Shown here piece after piece: positions 25,589 through 34,864 of a DNA stretch of 64,000 nucleotides. The position numbers and the translations under genes are program-made. Position 1 is the first letter of the stretch, and each line of letters begins with the position of its first letter. The notes under the pieces were generated by a model. The model was not told the DNA's origin. It saw only the letters and a program-made list of their open reading frames with translations, and did not search any database. Source of the DNA: Rhizobium phaseoli (GTDB taxonomy: Bacteria > Pseudomonadota > Alphaproteobacteria > Rhizobiales > Rhizobiaceae); assembly GCF_003985125.1 (NCBI RefSeq), contig NZ_ML133572.1, forward strand, positions 186,001 through 250,000. The letters run 5' to 3'.

Positions 25589-26421
25589 TGCCCGAATTCA
25601 TTCCACGCTCCGAGCAGCGTCCCATTGTGGATACCTCCTCCAGGACGCTCGATCTCATCTACTTCGACCTCGTCACGCTTCCCGCTGGTGGCCAGGATAC
25701 GCGGCGGCTGCCCTTGCACGAAAGCCTCTACGTCGTGCTGTCGGGGCAGGTGGATATCGCGGTGGATGAGGTCAGCTTCGAAGCTGTGGGCCGGCGAGCC
25801 GATATCTGGGGAGGCGATGCGGATTCGGTTTACGCGCCCGTCGACGCCAATGTCCGGATATCGGCCCGTGGGCGCCCGGCGGAAGTCGCCATCGCCGGCG
25901 GCCTCTGCGAGACGCGCTATGCGCCGTTCCGGGTCGCGCCTGAGGAGGTCGACGCGGTCAATGTCGGCTCGCCCGATACGCATAGCCAGCGACGCATCGC
26001 CCACTTGTTGGGGCAGCGGCAGAACGGCCGCTGCGGCAATCTGCTGGTGAGCGAGCTCTATGCCGGCGAAGGCTGCTGGTCGGGCTATCCTCCCCATAAG
26101 CACGATACGGAAGACGGCGATGCCGAGACCCTGCACGAGGAGCTCTATCACTATCGTTTCCAGCCCGAGACGGGCTTCGGCAGCCAGATCACCTATGACG
26201 ACAACGGCCCGGTCAAGATCCTCATGACCCGCAACGGCGATACTGTGCTGGTCGATCGCGGCTATCACCCGACCGTCACCTCGCCTGGCCATCGCGGCTA
26301 TATCTTCACCATCCTCGTCGGCAAGCACCGCCGCGGGCTGATCCAGCGCTTCGATCCGGCGCACCAGCACCTGACCAAAACCATCCCCGGCATCGATGCG
26401 ATGCGCGAAAAGTTCAAATAA
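25588..26421 (+). CDS. iolB: IolB/KduI-family uronate isomerase (5-deoxy-glucuronate isomerase-like)
   Basis: A 277-residue double-cupin protein. The metal site is clear: YPPHKHDTEDGDAETLHEELYHYRF supplies the histidines and glutamate, and GYHPTVTSPGH gives the C-terminal histidine. Length and motifs match IolB, which isomerises 5-deoxy-D-glucuronate to 2-deoxy-5-keto-gluconate in inositol catabolism. No other iol gene is in the window; instead it is coupled (ATGA) to a transporter ATPase and followed by a GH39 gene. It may therefore isomerise a different deoxy-uronate or ketose in this pathway (inference). Family assignment is firm, substrate is not. Confidence 0.82.
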   Translation: MPEFIPRSEQRPIVDTSSRTLDLIYFDLVTLPAGGQDTRRLPLHESLYVVLSGQVDIAVDEVSFEAVGRRADIWGGDADSVYAPVDANVRISARGRPAEVAIAGGLCETRYAPFRVAPEEVDAVNVGSPDTHSQRRIAHLLGQRQNGRCGNLLVSELYAGEGCWSGYPPHKHDTEDGDAETLHEELYHYRFQPETGFGSQITYDDNGPVKILMTRNGDTVLVDRGYHPTVTSPGHRGYIFTILVGKHRRGLIQRFDPAHQHLTKTIPGIDAMREKFK

Positions 26422-26467
26422 TCCGGCCTTTTGCGCTGCCAGCATTTCCCTCCAAGGAGAACGATCC

Positions 26468-28342
26468 ATGCGTGAACGTACGCGAATAAGCGTTGATGCC
26501 GGCGAAGCGGTGCGCCCGTTCAACCGGTTCTGGCGCGGCACCGGCTTTTCGCCGGCCGAATTGCTGCTCGAAACCGAGATGCGCCAGATGCTCGCCTATA
26601 TCGGCGGCCTGCCGAACGAAGGCATCCGCTATCTGCGCGTGCACTATCTCTACAATCTGCTGCGCTCGACGGGCGGCGAGGGCAGATTCGTCTACGACTG
26701 GTCTCTGCTCGACCGGGCGCTCGACGTGATGATCGAGCACCGCCTGAAGCCGTTCTTCGAGCTGATGGGCAATCCCTCGGGCCTCTTCACTGATTACGAG
26801 GACATGGACCAGGTCAGGCGCTGGCGGGATCTTGTGACGGCGACGGCAGACCGCTACGGCGCGCGCTACGGCATGGACGAATTGCGGACATGGTATTTCG
26901 AAACGACGAACGAAGCCGATTCCGGCTGGTGGACTTACGGCATCAAGGGCTACACCAACTATTACGACGCCTGCGTCGCCGGCCTCGACGCCGTCGATCC
27001 CGGCCTGCCGATGGGCGGTCCCGGCACCGCCCGTACGCTCTCGCCGATCTTTCGCGCCCTGATGGCCCATTGCGACAGCGGCACGAGCTGCCTGACCGGC
27101 GACGGCCCGCCGCGCCTCGACTACATCTCGATCCACGAAAAGGGAGTCAACGGCAGCAAGGACGATCTGACGCCGAAGACGAATGCCATCGTCGACCGCA
27201 CGCTGCTCGTCGTCGATTACCTCAAGGAGCACCATCCCAGGCTTGCCGGCCTGCCGATCATCAACGACGAATGCGACCCGCAGCTTGGCTGGAGCGATCA
27301 TCATAGTTGGCACGGCAAGGCCTATTACGCCGGCATCATCGCCCGCATCATCGAGCAGCACGACCGGCGCATCATCGCGCCGAAAGCGGCGAATTTCGCC
27401 CTCCTCAGCAATGATCACGCCTTTATCGGCGGCTGGAGCCAGCGCACGATCTTCGCCTATTTCGGCGCGCGCAATTTCACCAAGGCGCAGTGGGAGCACA
27501 AGACCGATCTGGACAGGCTGGTGACCGACATCGACAGCGCGCCGCCCTTCGACATCATCAAGAAGCCTGGTCTCACATCGATGGAGCTGCTTGCGACGCT
27601 CGGTGACACCGTCTGCAAGGTGACGGCCGAGCCGCCGTTGACGCCCGATCAGGATGGCTTGGCGATCCTGCCGACACGGTTGCCGGGCGGCGGCGTTTCG
27701 ATCAGCCTCATCCACAGCATCGATGCCATCAACCGCTCGGGCCGGACCGCCGTGCGGCTTGAGGTGACTGGGCTGGTTCCCGGCCGCCATGCGCTGTGCC
27801 TGCTGCGCATCGATGAGGAATTCACCAATCCGATGGAGGTCTGGGAGGCCCAGCGCGACGAAAGCAATCCGCGCGGGCCCTTCGAGCCGGTCGGCGCGCC
27901 GTCCGTGCCCGATGAAGCGCAGTTTGCCGAATTGCGCCGCGCCCAAGAGCCCGCCCTGCTGCACCCGGTCAGCATCGTCGAATGCGACGGGGGCCGCATC
28001 AGCGTCGATCTCGATGTGCCGTTGCCGTCGCTGACGCAGGTGCTCGTCGTCCCCGACACCGGCGCGCCTCCGGCCACCCCCACTGGTCTCGTCGTCGAAC
28101 GCTACCTCGGTCTCGGCGGCCGCGAAGAGCGTATGCTGTTCTGGGCGGCCGGCGATAGCAGTCCCGCCATTTTCTATGATGTGCTCACCAGCACGGATGG
28201 CGAGACCTTCGAAAAGGTCAGCGCCGCGCCGCTGATCTCGACGGCGTTCCTGCACATGTCGCCGCCGGCGGGTGCGCAATACGCGGTGCGCGCCCGGGAC
28301 GCGTTCGGCCGCCACAGCGAGCTTTGTGCCATTCGTCGATGA
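26468..28342 (+). CDS. GH39-family glycosidase (alpha-L-iduronidase/beta-xylosidase-like)
   Basis: A 624-residue glycoside hydrolase. The N-terminus shows the clan-A barrel with family-39 features: FNRFWRGTGFSPAELL, then LAYIGGLPNEGIRYLRVHYLYNLL. The acid/base glutamate is E149 (YFETTNEAD) and the probable nucleophile E268 (LPIINDECDPQ). The last ~130 residues form a beta-sandwich with a fibronectin-like end. AAGGAG lies before ATG 26468. No signal peptide, so it acts inside the cell on imported material. The resemblance is closer to iduronidase-type than xylosidase-type members, making a uronic-acid or deoxysugar glycoside plausible (inference). Confidence 0.82.
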   Translation: MRERTRISVDAGEAVRPFNRFWRGTGFSPAELLLETEMRQMLAYIGGLPNEGIRYLRVHYLYNLLRSTGGEGRFVYDWSLLDRALDVMIEHRLKPFFELMGNPSGLFTDYEDMDQVRRWRDLVTATADRYGARYGMDELRTWYFETTNEADSGWWTYGIKGYTNYYDACVAGLDAVDPGLPMGGPGTARTLSPIFRALMAHCDSGTSCLTGDGPPRLDYISIHEKGVNGSKDDLTPKTNAIVDRTLLVVDYLKEHHPRLAGLPIINDECDPQLGWSDHHSWHGKAYYAGIIARIIEQHDRRIIAPKAANFALLSNDHAFIGGWSQRTIFAYFGARNFTKAQWEHKTDLDRLVTDIDSAPPFDIIKKPGLTSMELLATLGDTVCKVTAEPPLTPDQDGLAILPTRLPGGGVSISLIHSIDAINRSGRTAVRLEVTGLVPGRHALCLLRIDEEFTNPMEVWEAQRDESNPRGPFEPVGAPSVPDEAQFAELRRAQEPALLHPVSIVECDGGRISVDLDVPLPSLTQVLVVPDTGAPPATPTGLVVERYLGLGGREERMLFWAAGDSSPAIFYDVLTSTDGETFEKVSAAPLISTAFLHMSPPAGAQYAVRARDAFGRHSELCAIRR

Positions 28343-29172
28343 GCAATGAAACGATGGACATCGCCTATTTCACCAAGACCCTGGAAGGCCTACGGCTGGA
28401 GACGGCGGCGGAGATCACGGCGGGGCTGGGCTTCGACTGCGCCGATCTTCTTATTCGCGAGGGTCACGCCGTCTCACCCGACAGGCCGGAGGAGATTGTC
28501 AAGGCGGTCAAGCTTTTTGCGGCGGCCGGTTTGCGTATCCCGATGGCGACCATCGACGCGACACAGCCGGACGACGCCGCGTCCCGGCTGCTCGATCGTT
28601 GCGGCGCGGCCGGCATCGGGCAGATCCGGCTCGGGTTCTGGCGGTATGATCCGTCGCGGCGCTGGCAGGTGCAGCTCGACGAAGCGCGACGCGACCTCGA
28701 TGGCTTCGAACGCCTCGCCGAAAAATTCGGCATCAAGCTGACCGTCCAGCTGCACGGCGGAACCCTCCATGCCTCGGGCGCGCTGGCGGCGAAACTGCTG
28801 GCCGGCCGCGATCCGATGAGGATCGGCGCCTATCCCGACCCGGCCAATCAGCTCATTCGCGAGGGCAGCGAAGACTGGCGTCTCACCCTCGATCTTCTCG
28901 ATCCCTGGTTCTGCTGCATGGGCGTGAAGAATTGCGGCTGGTTTGCCGGCGTCCATGGGGCGCAGGGCCAGCGTGCCTGGCATTCGGACTGGTATGGGCT
29001 CGATGAAGGCATGGTGCCCTGGAACGACATCGTCCCGCATCTCATCGCCACCGGTTTTGCCGGCGTGCTCTCGATGCATTCGCAATACCGGCTTGCCCGG
29101 GACCAGGCGCTCGACAAGGCCCGCGCCGATCTTGCCCATCTCAGGCGCCTTGTCGCCGCAGCGAAAGAGTAG
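28339..29172 (+). CDS. Xylose-isomerase-like TIM-barrel sugar isomerase/epimerase
   Basis: A 277-residue AP_endonuc_2/IolE-type TIM barrel protein. Visible landmarks: AAEITAGLGFDCADLLIREGH at the start, KLTVQLHGGTL for the metal-binding histidine strand, and MGVKNCGWF near the end. Proteins of this family isomerise or epimerise sugars and cyclitols. Its ATG overlaps the GH39 stop (ATGA), and the dehydrogenase gene follows after 4 bases. It probably converts the sugar freed by the upstream hydrolases or acts next to the IolB-like isomerase; the actual reaction is unknown. Confidence 0.78.
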   Translation: MSNETMDIAYFTKTLEGLRLETAAEITAGLGFDCADLLIREGHAVSPDRPEEIVKAVKLFAAAGLRIPMATIDATQPDDAASRLLDRCGAAGIGQIRLGFWRYDPSRRWQVQLDEARRDLDGFERLAEKFGIKLTVQLHGGTLHASGALAAKLLAGRDPMRIGAYPDPANQLIREGSEDWRLTLDLLDPWFCCMGVKNCGWFAGVHGAQGQRAWHSDWYGLDEGMVPWNDIVPHLIATGFAGVLSMHSQYRLARDQALDKARADLAHLRRLVAAAKE

Positions 29173-29176
29173 AACC

Positions 29177-30193
29177 ATGAGCAAACAGGCTCCCGTCATT
29201 GCCGTCCTTTTGACCGAAAAGACCCGCCGCATGATGCTGGACGATGCGGCGACCGCCCGGTTGAACGGCCTCGGCGACGTGCGCTGGCCGGCCGGCGCTA
29301 CGATCGACGCTGCCGATGTCGACCGGCTGCTGCAGGATGCCACGGCTTGCCTCACCGGATGGGGCACGCCGCCCTTCGATCCCGCCCTGCGCCAGCGTCA
29401 TCCGCAGCTTGCCCTCGTGGCGCATTCCGCAGGCAGCATTCGCACGCTCGTGCCGGCGCGCCTGTTCGATGACGGGCTTCGCGTCAGCCACGCCGCCTCG
29501 AAAATTGCCGCCTCGGTTGCCGAGTTCGTCGTCGCCGAAGCGCTGCTCGCCATGCGCGGCATTCATCGGCTGCATCATCAATTGCGTAGCGGCGGTGAAT
29601 GGCTCGACGTCCGCGCCGCCATGCCGCAAAGATTGCTCGGCGCCAGAACGGTCGGCATCGTCGGCGCCGGATATGTCGGGCGGGCAGTCATGCGCCTGCT
29701 CGTGCCATTCGGCTGCCATGTGCTTATTGTCGATCCCTATCTCGACGACAACGAGGCCGCGGCACTCGGCGTCGTCAGAACAGAACTGGACGATGCGCTG
29801 GCGCAAAGCGATGTGATTTCCCTGCATGCGCCCGTCCTGCCGGAAACGCGTGGGATGATCGGCGCCCGCGAACTGGCGCTGCTGCGCCTGGGCGCGCTGT
29901 TCATCAACACGGCGCGGGCCGAGCTGGTCGATGAGGCCGCATTGCTTGCCGAGCTCCGCTCCGGCCGCATCGAGGCGGCTCTCGATGTCTTCGACAATGA
30001 ACCGTTGCCTCAGGACAGTCCGTTCCGCGATCCCGGGCTCACCAATGTCACCATTTCGCCGCATGCCGCCGGCCACACCGAGGAGGCGCATTTCGCCCAA
30101 GGGCAGGCCATGGTGGACGAGATCGGCCGGCTGCTGCGCGAAGAACCGCTCCATTATGAAGTGTCGCGCGCCATGCTGGAGCGGATGGCATGA
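29177..30193 (+). CDS. D-2-hydroxyacid dehydrogenase (NAD-dependent)
   Basis: A 338-residue member of the 2-hydroxyacid dehydrogenase family. The Rossmann motif is TVGIVGAGYVGRAVMRLL; the catalytic region contains ISLHAPVLPETRGMIGARELALL, the INTARAELVDEAALL loop and DVFDNEPLP, and the C-terminal SPHAAGHTEEA supplies the active-site histidine. Oxidises or reduces a 2-hydroxy/2-keto acid, probably a sugar acid given the neighbours. ATG 29177 follows the upstream stop by 4 bases. The stop overlaps an ATG (30190) that opens the frame of the next, frameshifted gene. Confidence 0.85.
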   Translation: MSKQAPVIAVLLTEKTRRMMLDDAATARLNGLGDVRWPAGATIDAADVDRLLQDATACLTGWGTPPFDPALRQRHPQLALVAHSAGSIRTLVPARLFDDGLRVSHAASKIAASVAEFVVAEALLAMRGIHRLHHQLRSGGEWLDVRAAMPQRLLGARTVGIVGAGYVGRAVMRLLVPFGCHVLIVDPYLDDNEAAALGVVRTELDDALAQSDVISLHAPVLPETRGMIGARELALLRLGALFINTARAELVDEAALLAELRSGRIEAALDVFDNEPLPQDSPFRDPGLTNVTISPHAAGHTEEAHFAQGQAMVDEIGRLLREEPLHYEVSRAMLERMA

Positions 30194-30219
30194 GCATGGA
30201 GAGAAGCAACGGAGGTTCA

Positions 30220-31597
30220 ATGGAGGCGCCGTGCATCAGAATTGTCGAGATCGATGCCTTCGAGCGCGAGATCAGCCTGCGCCTGCCGTTCCGCTTCGGC
30301 GCGGCCGCAGGCCTTCCTCAGAGTGCGCGTCGAGGATGAGACGGGGAAAACCGCCATCGGTGCTGCCGCCGAAATGATGGTGCCGAAATGGTTCGACAAA
30401 AATCCGGCGCTGACGCCGGCGCAGAATGTCGATCAATTGCGCGGCTCGATCCGCGTTGCAGCCGCCGCGTCGCTCGAGGCATCCGCGCCGGCGACATTGT
30501 TTGCCGCCGCCAGACTGAACGAGATGGAAACCGTACGACGCCTGCCGGGAAATCCGTTGGCCGCCGGCTTCGGCCCTTCGCTGATTGCCCGCGCAGCACT
30601 CGATGCCTATTGCCGCCTTGCCGGCATTTCCGTCTTCGATGCGGTGCGTGGCAACCTGGTCGGCATCGGCGGCCCGATGCTGCCTGGCGACATCGACGCG
30701 GATGCCGCCTCAGCGGTGCTCGCGGGCCTTCGTCCCGCCGGCTCGATCGCAGCCCGACATACGATCGGGCTTCTTGACCCGATCACCGAGAGCGAGATCG
30801 TCGACCCCGTCGACGACGGCCTGCCGCAGAGCCTCGAGGCGGTGATCGCCCGCTACGGCAATCGCTGGTTCAAGATCAAGCTCTCGGGCGCGGTCGGTGC
30901 CGATATCGACCGGCTGGCGCGGATCGCCGCCGTGCTCGACCGCCTGCCGGATTACCGGGTGACGGTCGATGGCAACGAACAATTCGGCGCCGTCGAACAG
31001 CTGATCACATTGTTGGCGCGGATCGAGACCATGCCCCGGCTGGCGAGGCTGCGCGCGGCCATTGCCTTCGTCGAGCAGCCCTTCTCACGCGAGATCACCA
31101 TGGAAACGCCGCTCGGGGATCTAGCGGCGCAATTGCCCTTCCTGATCGATGAGAGCGACGATGGCGACGGCGCCTTCGCCCGCGCCCGCGGGCTTGGTTA
31201 TACCGGCGTCTCCTCGAAGACGTGCAAGGGCATTTACCGCTCACTGCTGAAGGCGATCCGCATCAGAACGGGAGGCGTGTCGGGGTTGTTTCTATCCGGC
31301 GAGGATCTAACCTGTCAGGCCGGGCTTGCCGTGCAGCAGGATCTGGCGCTGGTTTCGCTGCTCGGCCTCTCCCATGTCGAGCGCAACGGCCATCACTATG
31401 TGGCCGGCATGCAAGCGGCGCCGCAGGTGGAGAAAGCGCGCTTTGCCGCCGCCCATCCCGATCTCTACGAAGAGGGTGCCGACGGGCCGTTGCTGTCGAT
31501 CCGCGACGGCCAGATCGCCATCGGTTCGCTCGGGGCGATCGGCTACGCCAGCAGCGTCTTGCCAGATTTCGACGCAATGGAGTTATCGGCCGGATAG
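30220..31597 (+). CDS. Enolase-superfamily (mandelate racemase/dehydratase-like) protein, apparently frameshifted near the N-terminus
   Basis: ATG 30220, preceded by GGAGG (30211-30215), opens IRIVEIDAFEREISLRLPFR, the expected first strand of the capping domain, but this frame stops at 30337-30339. The rest of the protein, from about 30299 (RPQAFLRVRVEDETGKT) to the TAG at 31595-31597, lies in the next frame. The body keeps enolase-superfamily sites: WFKIKLSG (K-x-K), VTVDGNEQF, FVEQPFS, LIDESDDGDGAF and GVSSKTCKG. Translation from TTG 30242 or ATG 30254 would give a nonsense N-terminus. Probable sugar-acid dehydratase, likely inactive in this strain unless the frameshift is a sequencing error. 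Confidence 0.75.
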
Positions 31598-31604
31598 CAG
31601 GACG

Positions 31605-31629
31605 CGCAGGCGGCTTGTGGCCGCCTGCG
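31605..31629 (+). terminator. Hairpin terminator after the enolase-like gene
   Basis: CGCAGGCGGC (31605-31614) and GCCGCCTGCG (31620-31629) form a perfect 10-bp stem with a 5-base loop eight bases after the stop codon. It closes the 19332-31597 operon and also faces the convergent efflux operon. No T-tract follows. Confidence 0.65.
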
Positions 31630-31711
31630 GGGGAATACGTCCCGCGGTCTTGTTCCGGGGGAGAGGAACGCGACCGAAGAAGTTGCCGTCAGCGGCTGCC
31701 GACTGGTGAGA

Positions 31712-34700
31712 TCATCTTTGACCTTGCCCTCGCCTTGCCTGCTCGGGCTGGAAGGCGATCGCTGCGTGATCGTTGGAGGCATGCGGTTTATCGCCGGCGA
31801 TGTCCTCGGCCAGTCCGATCCGGCGCAGAATCCGTTTGAGGATCTGTTCGAAATCGTCGACGAAGGTGAAGATGACCGGGATGACGATCAGGCTGAGCAG
31901 CGTCGACACCACCACGCCGCCGATCACCACGATCGCCATCGGCTGGCGGAAGCTCGAATCGCCGCCCATCAGGCTGAGTGCTGCCGGCAGCATGCCCGAG
32001 GCCATGGCGATGGTGGTCATCACGATCGGCCGCGCCCGCTTGTGGCAGGCATCCACCAGGGCGTCGAATCTCGACATGCCCCGCTGACGCGACATGATCG
32101 CATATTCGATGAGCAGGATGGAGTTCTTCGTCACCACGCCCATCAGCATCAGCAGGCCGATGACCGCAGGCATAGAGAAGCTCGTCCCGGTCAACACCAG
32201 CGGCAGCAACGCGCCGCCGAGCGAGAGCGGCAGAGCCATCAGAAGGGTCAGCGGCTGCAGGAAATCGTGGAAGAGCACGACGAGAACCGCGTAGATGCAG
32301 AAGACGCCGATTGCCATGGCAAGCGCAAAACTCTGGAACAATTCCGAACTGCGCTGAAGTTCGCCCTGTTCGACCAGGGTGACGCCCGACGGCAGATGCT
32401 GGAGCGCCGGCAGCGCCTGCGCCTCGCGGTTGACGTCGCCGAGGATGCGGCCGTTGAGTTCGACCGAAAGGGTGACGTTGCGCATCCGATCGATGCGGTC
32501 GATCTCGGACGGGCTGCCGCCGATCCTCACATCGGCAATCGATCCGAGATCGACATTGCCGTGCGTTCCCGCCACCCGCATGTTCTTGATGTCGTCCAGA
32601 TTGGTGCGGGTCTCGGGCGAGAAGCGGACGACGATCGGAATCTGCCGCTGCGGCAGGTTGAGCTTCGGCAGATCGGAGGAATATTCTCCGTTGGTCGCCA
32701 CGCGCACCGCCTCGGCGATGGCGCTCGACGTGACCCCGAGCGCGGCGCTGCGCGCAAAGTCGGGTGTGATCTGGATCTCGGGCGCCTGCCTGGCCGCGGT
32801 CGACGTCACCGCGCCGATGCCTTGCAGCGAGCGGAGCTGTTCCTCCAGCGCCGTGCTGGCGCTGTCGAGCACGTTCGCATCGTCGCTTGCGAGCGTGATA
32901 TCGAGCTTGGTGCCATTGCCGCCGCCGCCGACCGCCACGCGCACGCCGGGCAGGACCGAAAGCGCCTGCCGGATGTCGTTTTCGATTTCCGATTGCTTGC
33001 GGTCGCGCTCATCGATGGGCGGCAGCACGGCCACGATCGTTGCCGATCGGACATCGCTCGTGGTGCTGGCATCGGGGCCGCCGCCCGAGGAGGTCGAACC
33101 GACGGCGGAAAAGACATGCGTCACGTCGGGAAGCTTGCCGATAATATCGGCGGCCTTCCTGGCCGTGGCATCCGTCTGCTCGATGGTGGCGCCCGGCTGC
33201 ATGGTCAGCGTGACCTGGGTTCGCGCGTCGTCGGACGCCGGTAGAAAGCCCGATTTCAGCAGGGGGATGGTCGAAAGCGAGAGCGCCACGACGACGGCGG
33301 TGACGGCCACGGTCGTCTTCCGGCGGTTCATGGCGGCCTTCACGATTGCTATATAGGCGCGCATGATCCGGCCGTCCTTCTCCTCGGTCGGATGGGCCTC
33401 CATGAAATAGGCGGCCATCATTGGCGTCAGCAGGCGCGCGACCACGAGCGAGGCGAGCACGGCGACGGCGGCGGTGATGCCGAACTGGCGGAATATGAGG
33501 CCTGGTATGCCGCTCATGAAGGCCGTCGGCAGGAAGACCGAGACCAGCGTGAAAGTGGTCGCGATGACGGCAAGTCCGATCTCGTTGGCCGCTTCGAGAG
33601 CGGCGTCGATCGGCCGCTTGCCCATCTGCAGGTGGCGGGCGATGTTTTCGATCTCGACGATGGCATCGTCGACGAGGATGCCGACCACCAGCGACAGTGC
33701 AAGCAGCGTGACGATGTTCAGGCTGAAGCCAGCGAAATACATCACAAGGAAGGTCGGTATGACTGACAGAGGCAGCGCCACGGCCGACAGGATCGTCGCC
33801 CGCCAGTCCCGCAGGAAAAGCCAGACGACGATGATCGCCAGGATCGCCCCTTCGTAGAGCATGTGCATCGAGCCATCGTAATTGCCGATGATCGGGCCGA
33901 TCGTGCTGTAAGCCTCGTCGATCTTAACATTGGAATGTTTGGCGGCGAACTGTTTGATCGCCTTGTCGACGGCGGCGGCAACGCCGCTATCGGAAAATCC
34001 GTTCGAGCGCTTGATCTCGACCGCGATCACCGGCTTGCCGTCGAGATAGGCCATCGAGGAGCGTTCGGCGAAGCTGTCGGTGACGGATGCGACGTCATCG
34101 AGGCGAATCTGCTGGCCGTTTGCCAGCGGGATTTTCAGCCCTTTCAGTGCCTCGACCGAGGGCAGGGCGCCGAGCGTGCGCAGGGTCTGGCGGGTGCCGC
34201 CGATTTCGCCGAGGCCGCCCGAGGTATCCGTCTGCACCGCCTTCAGCTGCGACGATACGGTGGCTGCCGTGACACCCAGCGATGCCATTGTCGCCGGATC
34301 GAGATCCACATGAACCTCGCGGTCGATCCCGCCGATGCGGTTGACCTGCCCGACGCCGGGCACCGACAGCAGCGCCTTGGTCAGATCATTGTCGACGAAC
34401 CAGGAAAGTTCCGTCTCGTTGAGAGCGGTCGAGCGGACGGCATAGGTGACCAAAGCCGAGCTCTGTACCGTGACCTTGCTGACGTTTGGTGTTTCCATTT
34501 GCGCCGGCAAGTCGCCCTTGACGCTGTCGACGGCATTGCGGACTTCGTTCAAGGCCGTTTCGCTGTCTTTTTCCAGCTTGAAGGACACCTTGATCGAGAC
34601 GGTGCCGTCGGTGATCGTCGTCGTGATGTGATCGAGATAGCTGAGCGCGGCAAGGCCATCCTCGATCTTGCGGGCAACCTCGGTTTCGAGCTGCGTCGGT

Positions 34701-34864
34701 GCGGCGCCTTCGAGCGTGGCGGTGACGTTGATCGTCGGAAGGTCCATATCGGGGAAGTTCTGGATCGGCAGCTGATTGAAGGCCAACAGCCCACCAACGG
34801 TCAGCATCACAAACAGCAATATCGCCGGTACGGGATTGCGGATCGACCAGGCTGAGAAGTTCAT
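31712..34864 (-). CDS. RND efflux transporter inner-membrane pump (AcrB/MdtB-like)
   Basis: A 1050-residue resistance-nodulation-division pump with twelve membrane segments in two repeats. The N-terminus MNFSAWSIRNPVPAILLFVM and the paired aspartates of membrane helix 4 in VVGILVDDAIVEIENIARH (proton relay) are intact. Large periplasmic loops follow helices 1 and 7. It exports drugs or other amphiphiles using the proton gradient, together with the adaptor encoded just upstream (1-base overlap) and an outer-membrane channel encoded at 38378. Substrate unknown. Confidence 0.93.
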   Translation of the reverse strand: MNFSAWSIRNPVPAILLFVMLTVGGLLAFNQLPIQNFPDMDLPTINVTATLEGAAPTQLETEVARKIEDGLAALSYLDHITTTITDGTVSIKVSFKLEKDSETALNEVRNAVDSVKGDLPAQMETPNVSKVTVQSSALVTYAVRSTALNETELSWFVDNDLTKALLSVPGVGQVNRIGGIDREVHVDLDPATMASLGVTAATVSSQLKAVQTDTSGGLGEIGGTRQTLRTLGALPSVEALKGLKIPLANGQQIRLDDVASVTDSFAERSSMAYLDGKPVIAVEIKRSNGFSDSGVAAAVDKAIKQFAAKHSNVKIDEAYSTIGPIIGNYDGSMHMLYEGAILAIIVVWLFLRDWRATILSAVALPLSVIPTFLVMYFAGFSLNIVTLLALSLVVGILVDDAIVEIENIARHLQMGKRPIDAALEAANEIGLAVIATTFTLVSVFLPTAFMSGIPGLIFRQFGITAAVAVLASLVVARLLTPMMAAYFMEAHPTEEKDGRIMRAYIAIVKAAMNRRKTTVAVTAVVVALSLSTIPLLKSGFLPASDDARTQVTLTMQPGATIEQTDATARKAADIIGKLPDVTHVFSAVGSTSSGGGPDASTTSDVRSATIVAVLPPIDERDRKQSEIENDIRQALSVLPGVRVAVGGGGNGTKLDITLASDDANVLDSASTALEEQLRSLQGIGAVTSTAARQAPEIQITPDFARSAALGVTSSAIAEAVRVATNGEYSSDLPKLNLPQRQIPIVVRFSPETRTNLDDIKNMRVAGTHGNVDLGSIADVRIGGSPSEIDRIDRMRNVTLSVELNGRILGDVNREAQALPALQHLPSGVTLVEQGELQRSSELFQSFALAMAIGVFCIYAVLVVLFHDFLQPLTLLMALPLSLGGALLPLVLTGTSFSMPAVIGLLMLMGVVTKNSILLIEYAIMSRQRGMSRFDALVDACHKRARPIVMTTIAMASGMLPAALSLMGGDSSFRQPMAIVVIGGVVVSTLLSLIVIPVIFTFVDDFEQILKRILRRIGLAEDIAGDKPHASNDHAAIAFQPEQARRGQGQR

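Noticed and set aside
25588-26421. A full inositol catabolic operon around the IolB-like gene
   Set aside because: None of the other iol functions (dehydrogenase IolG, IolC, IolD, IolE proper) could be recognised; the xylose-isomerase-like protein is too general to count as IolE.
26414-28315. A 633-codon open frame antisense to the GH39 gene
   Set aside because: Same codon-bias artefact; the plus strand has clear GH39 catalytic motifs and a ribosome site.
30301-30308. NotI-type octamer GCGGCCGC at the enolase frameshift point
   Set aside because: Considered as a sign of cloning or engineering, but an 8-mer of G and C is expected by chance in this GC-rich DNA and nothing else supports it.
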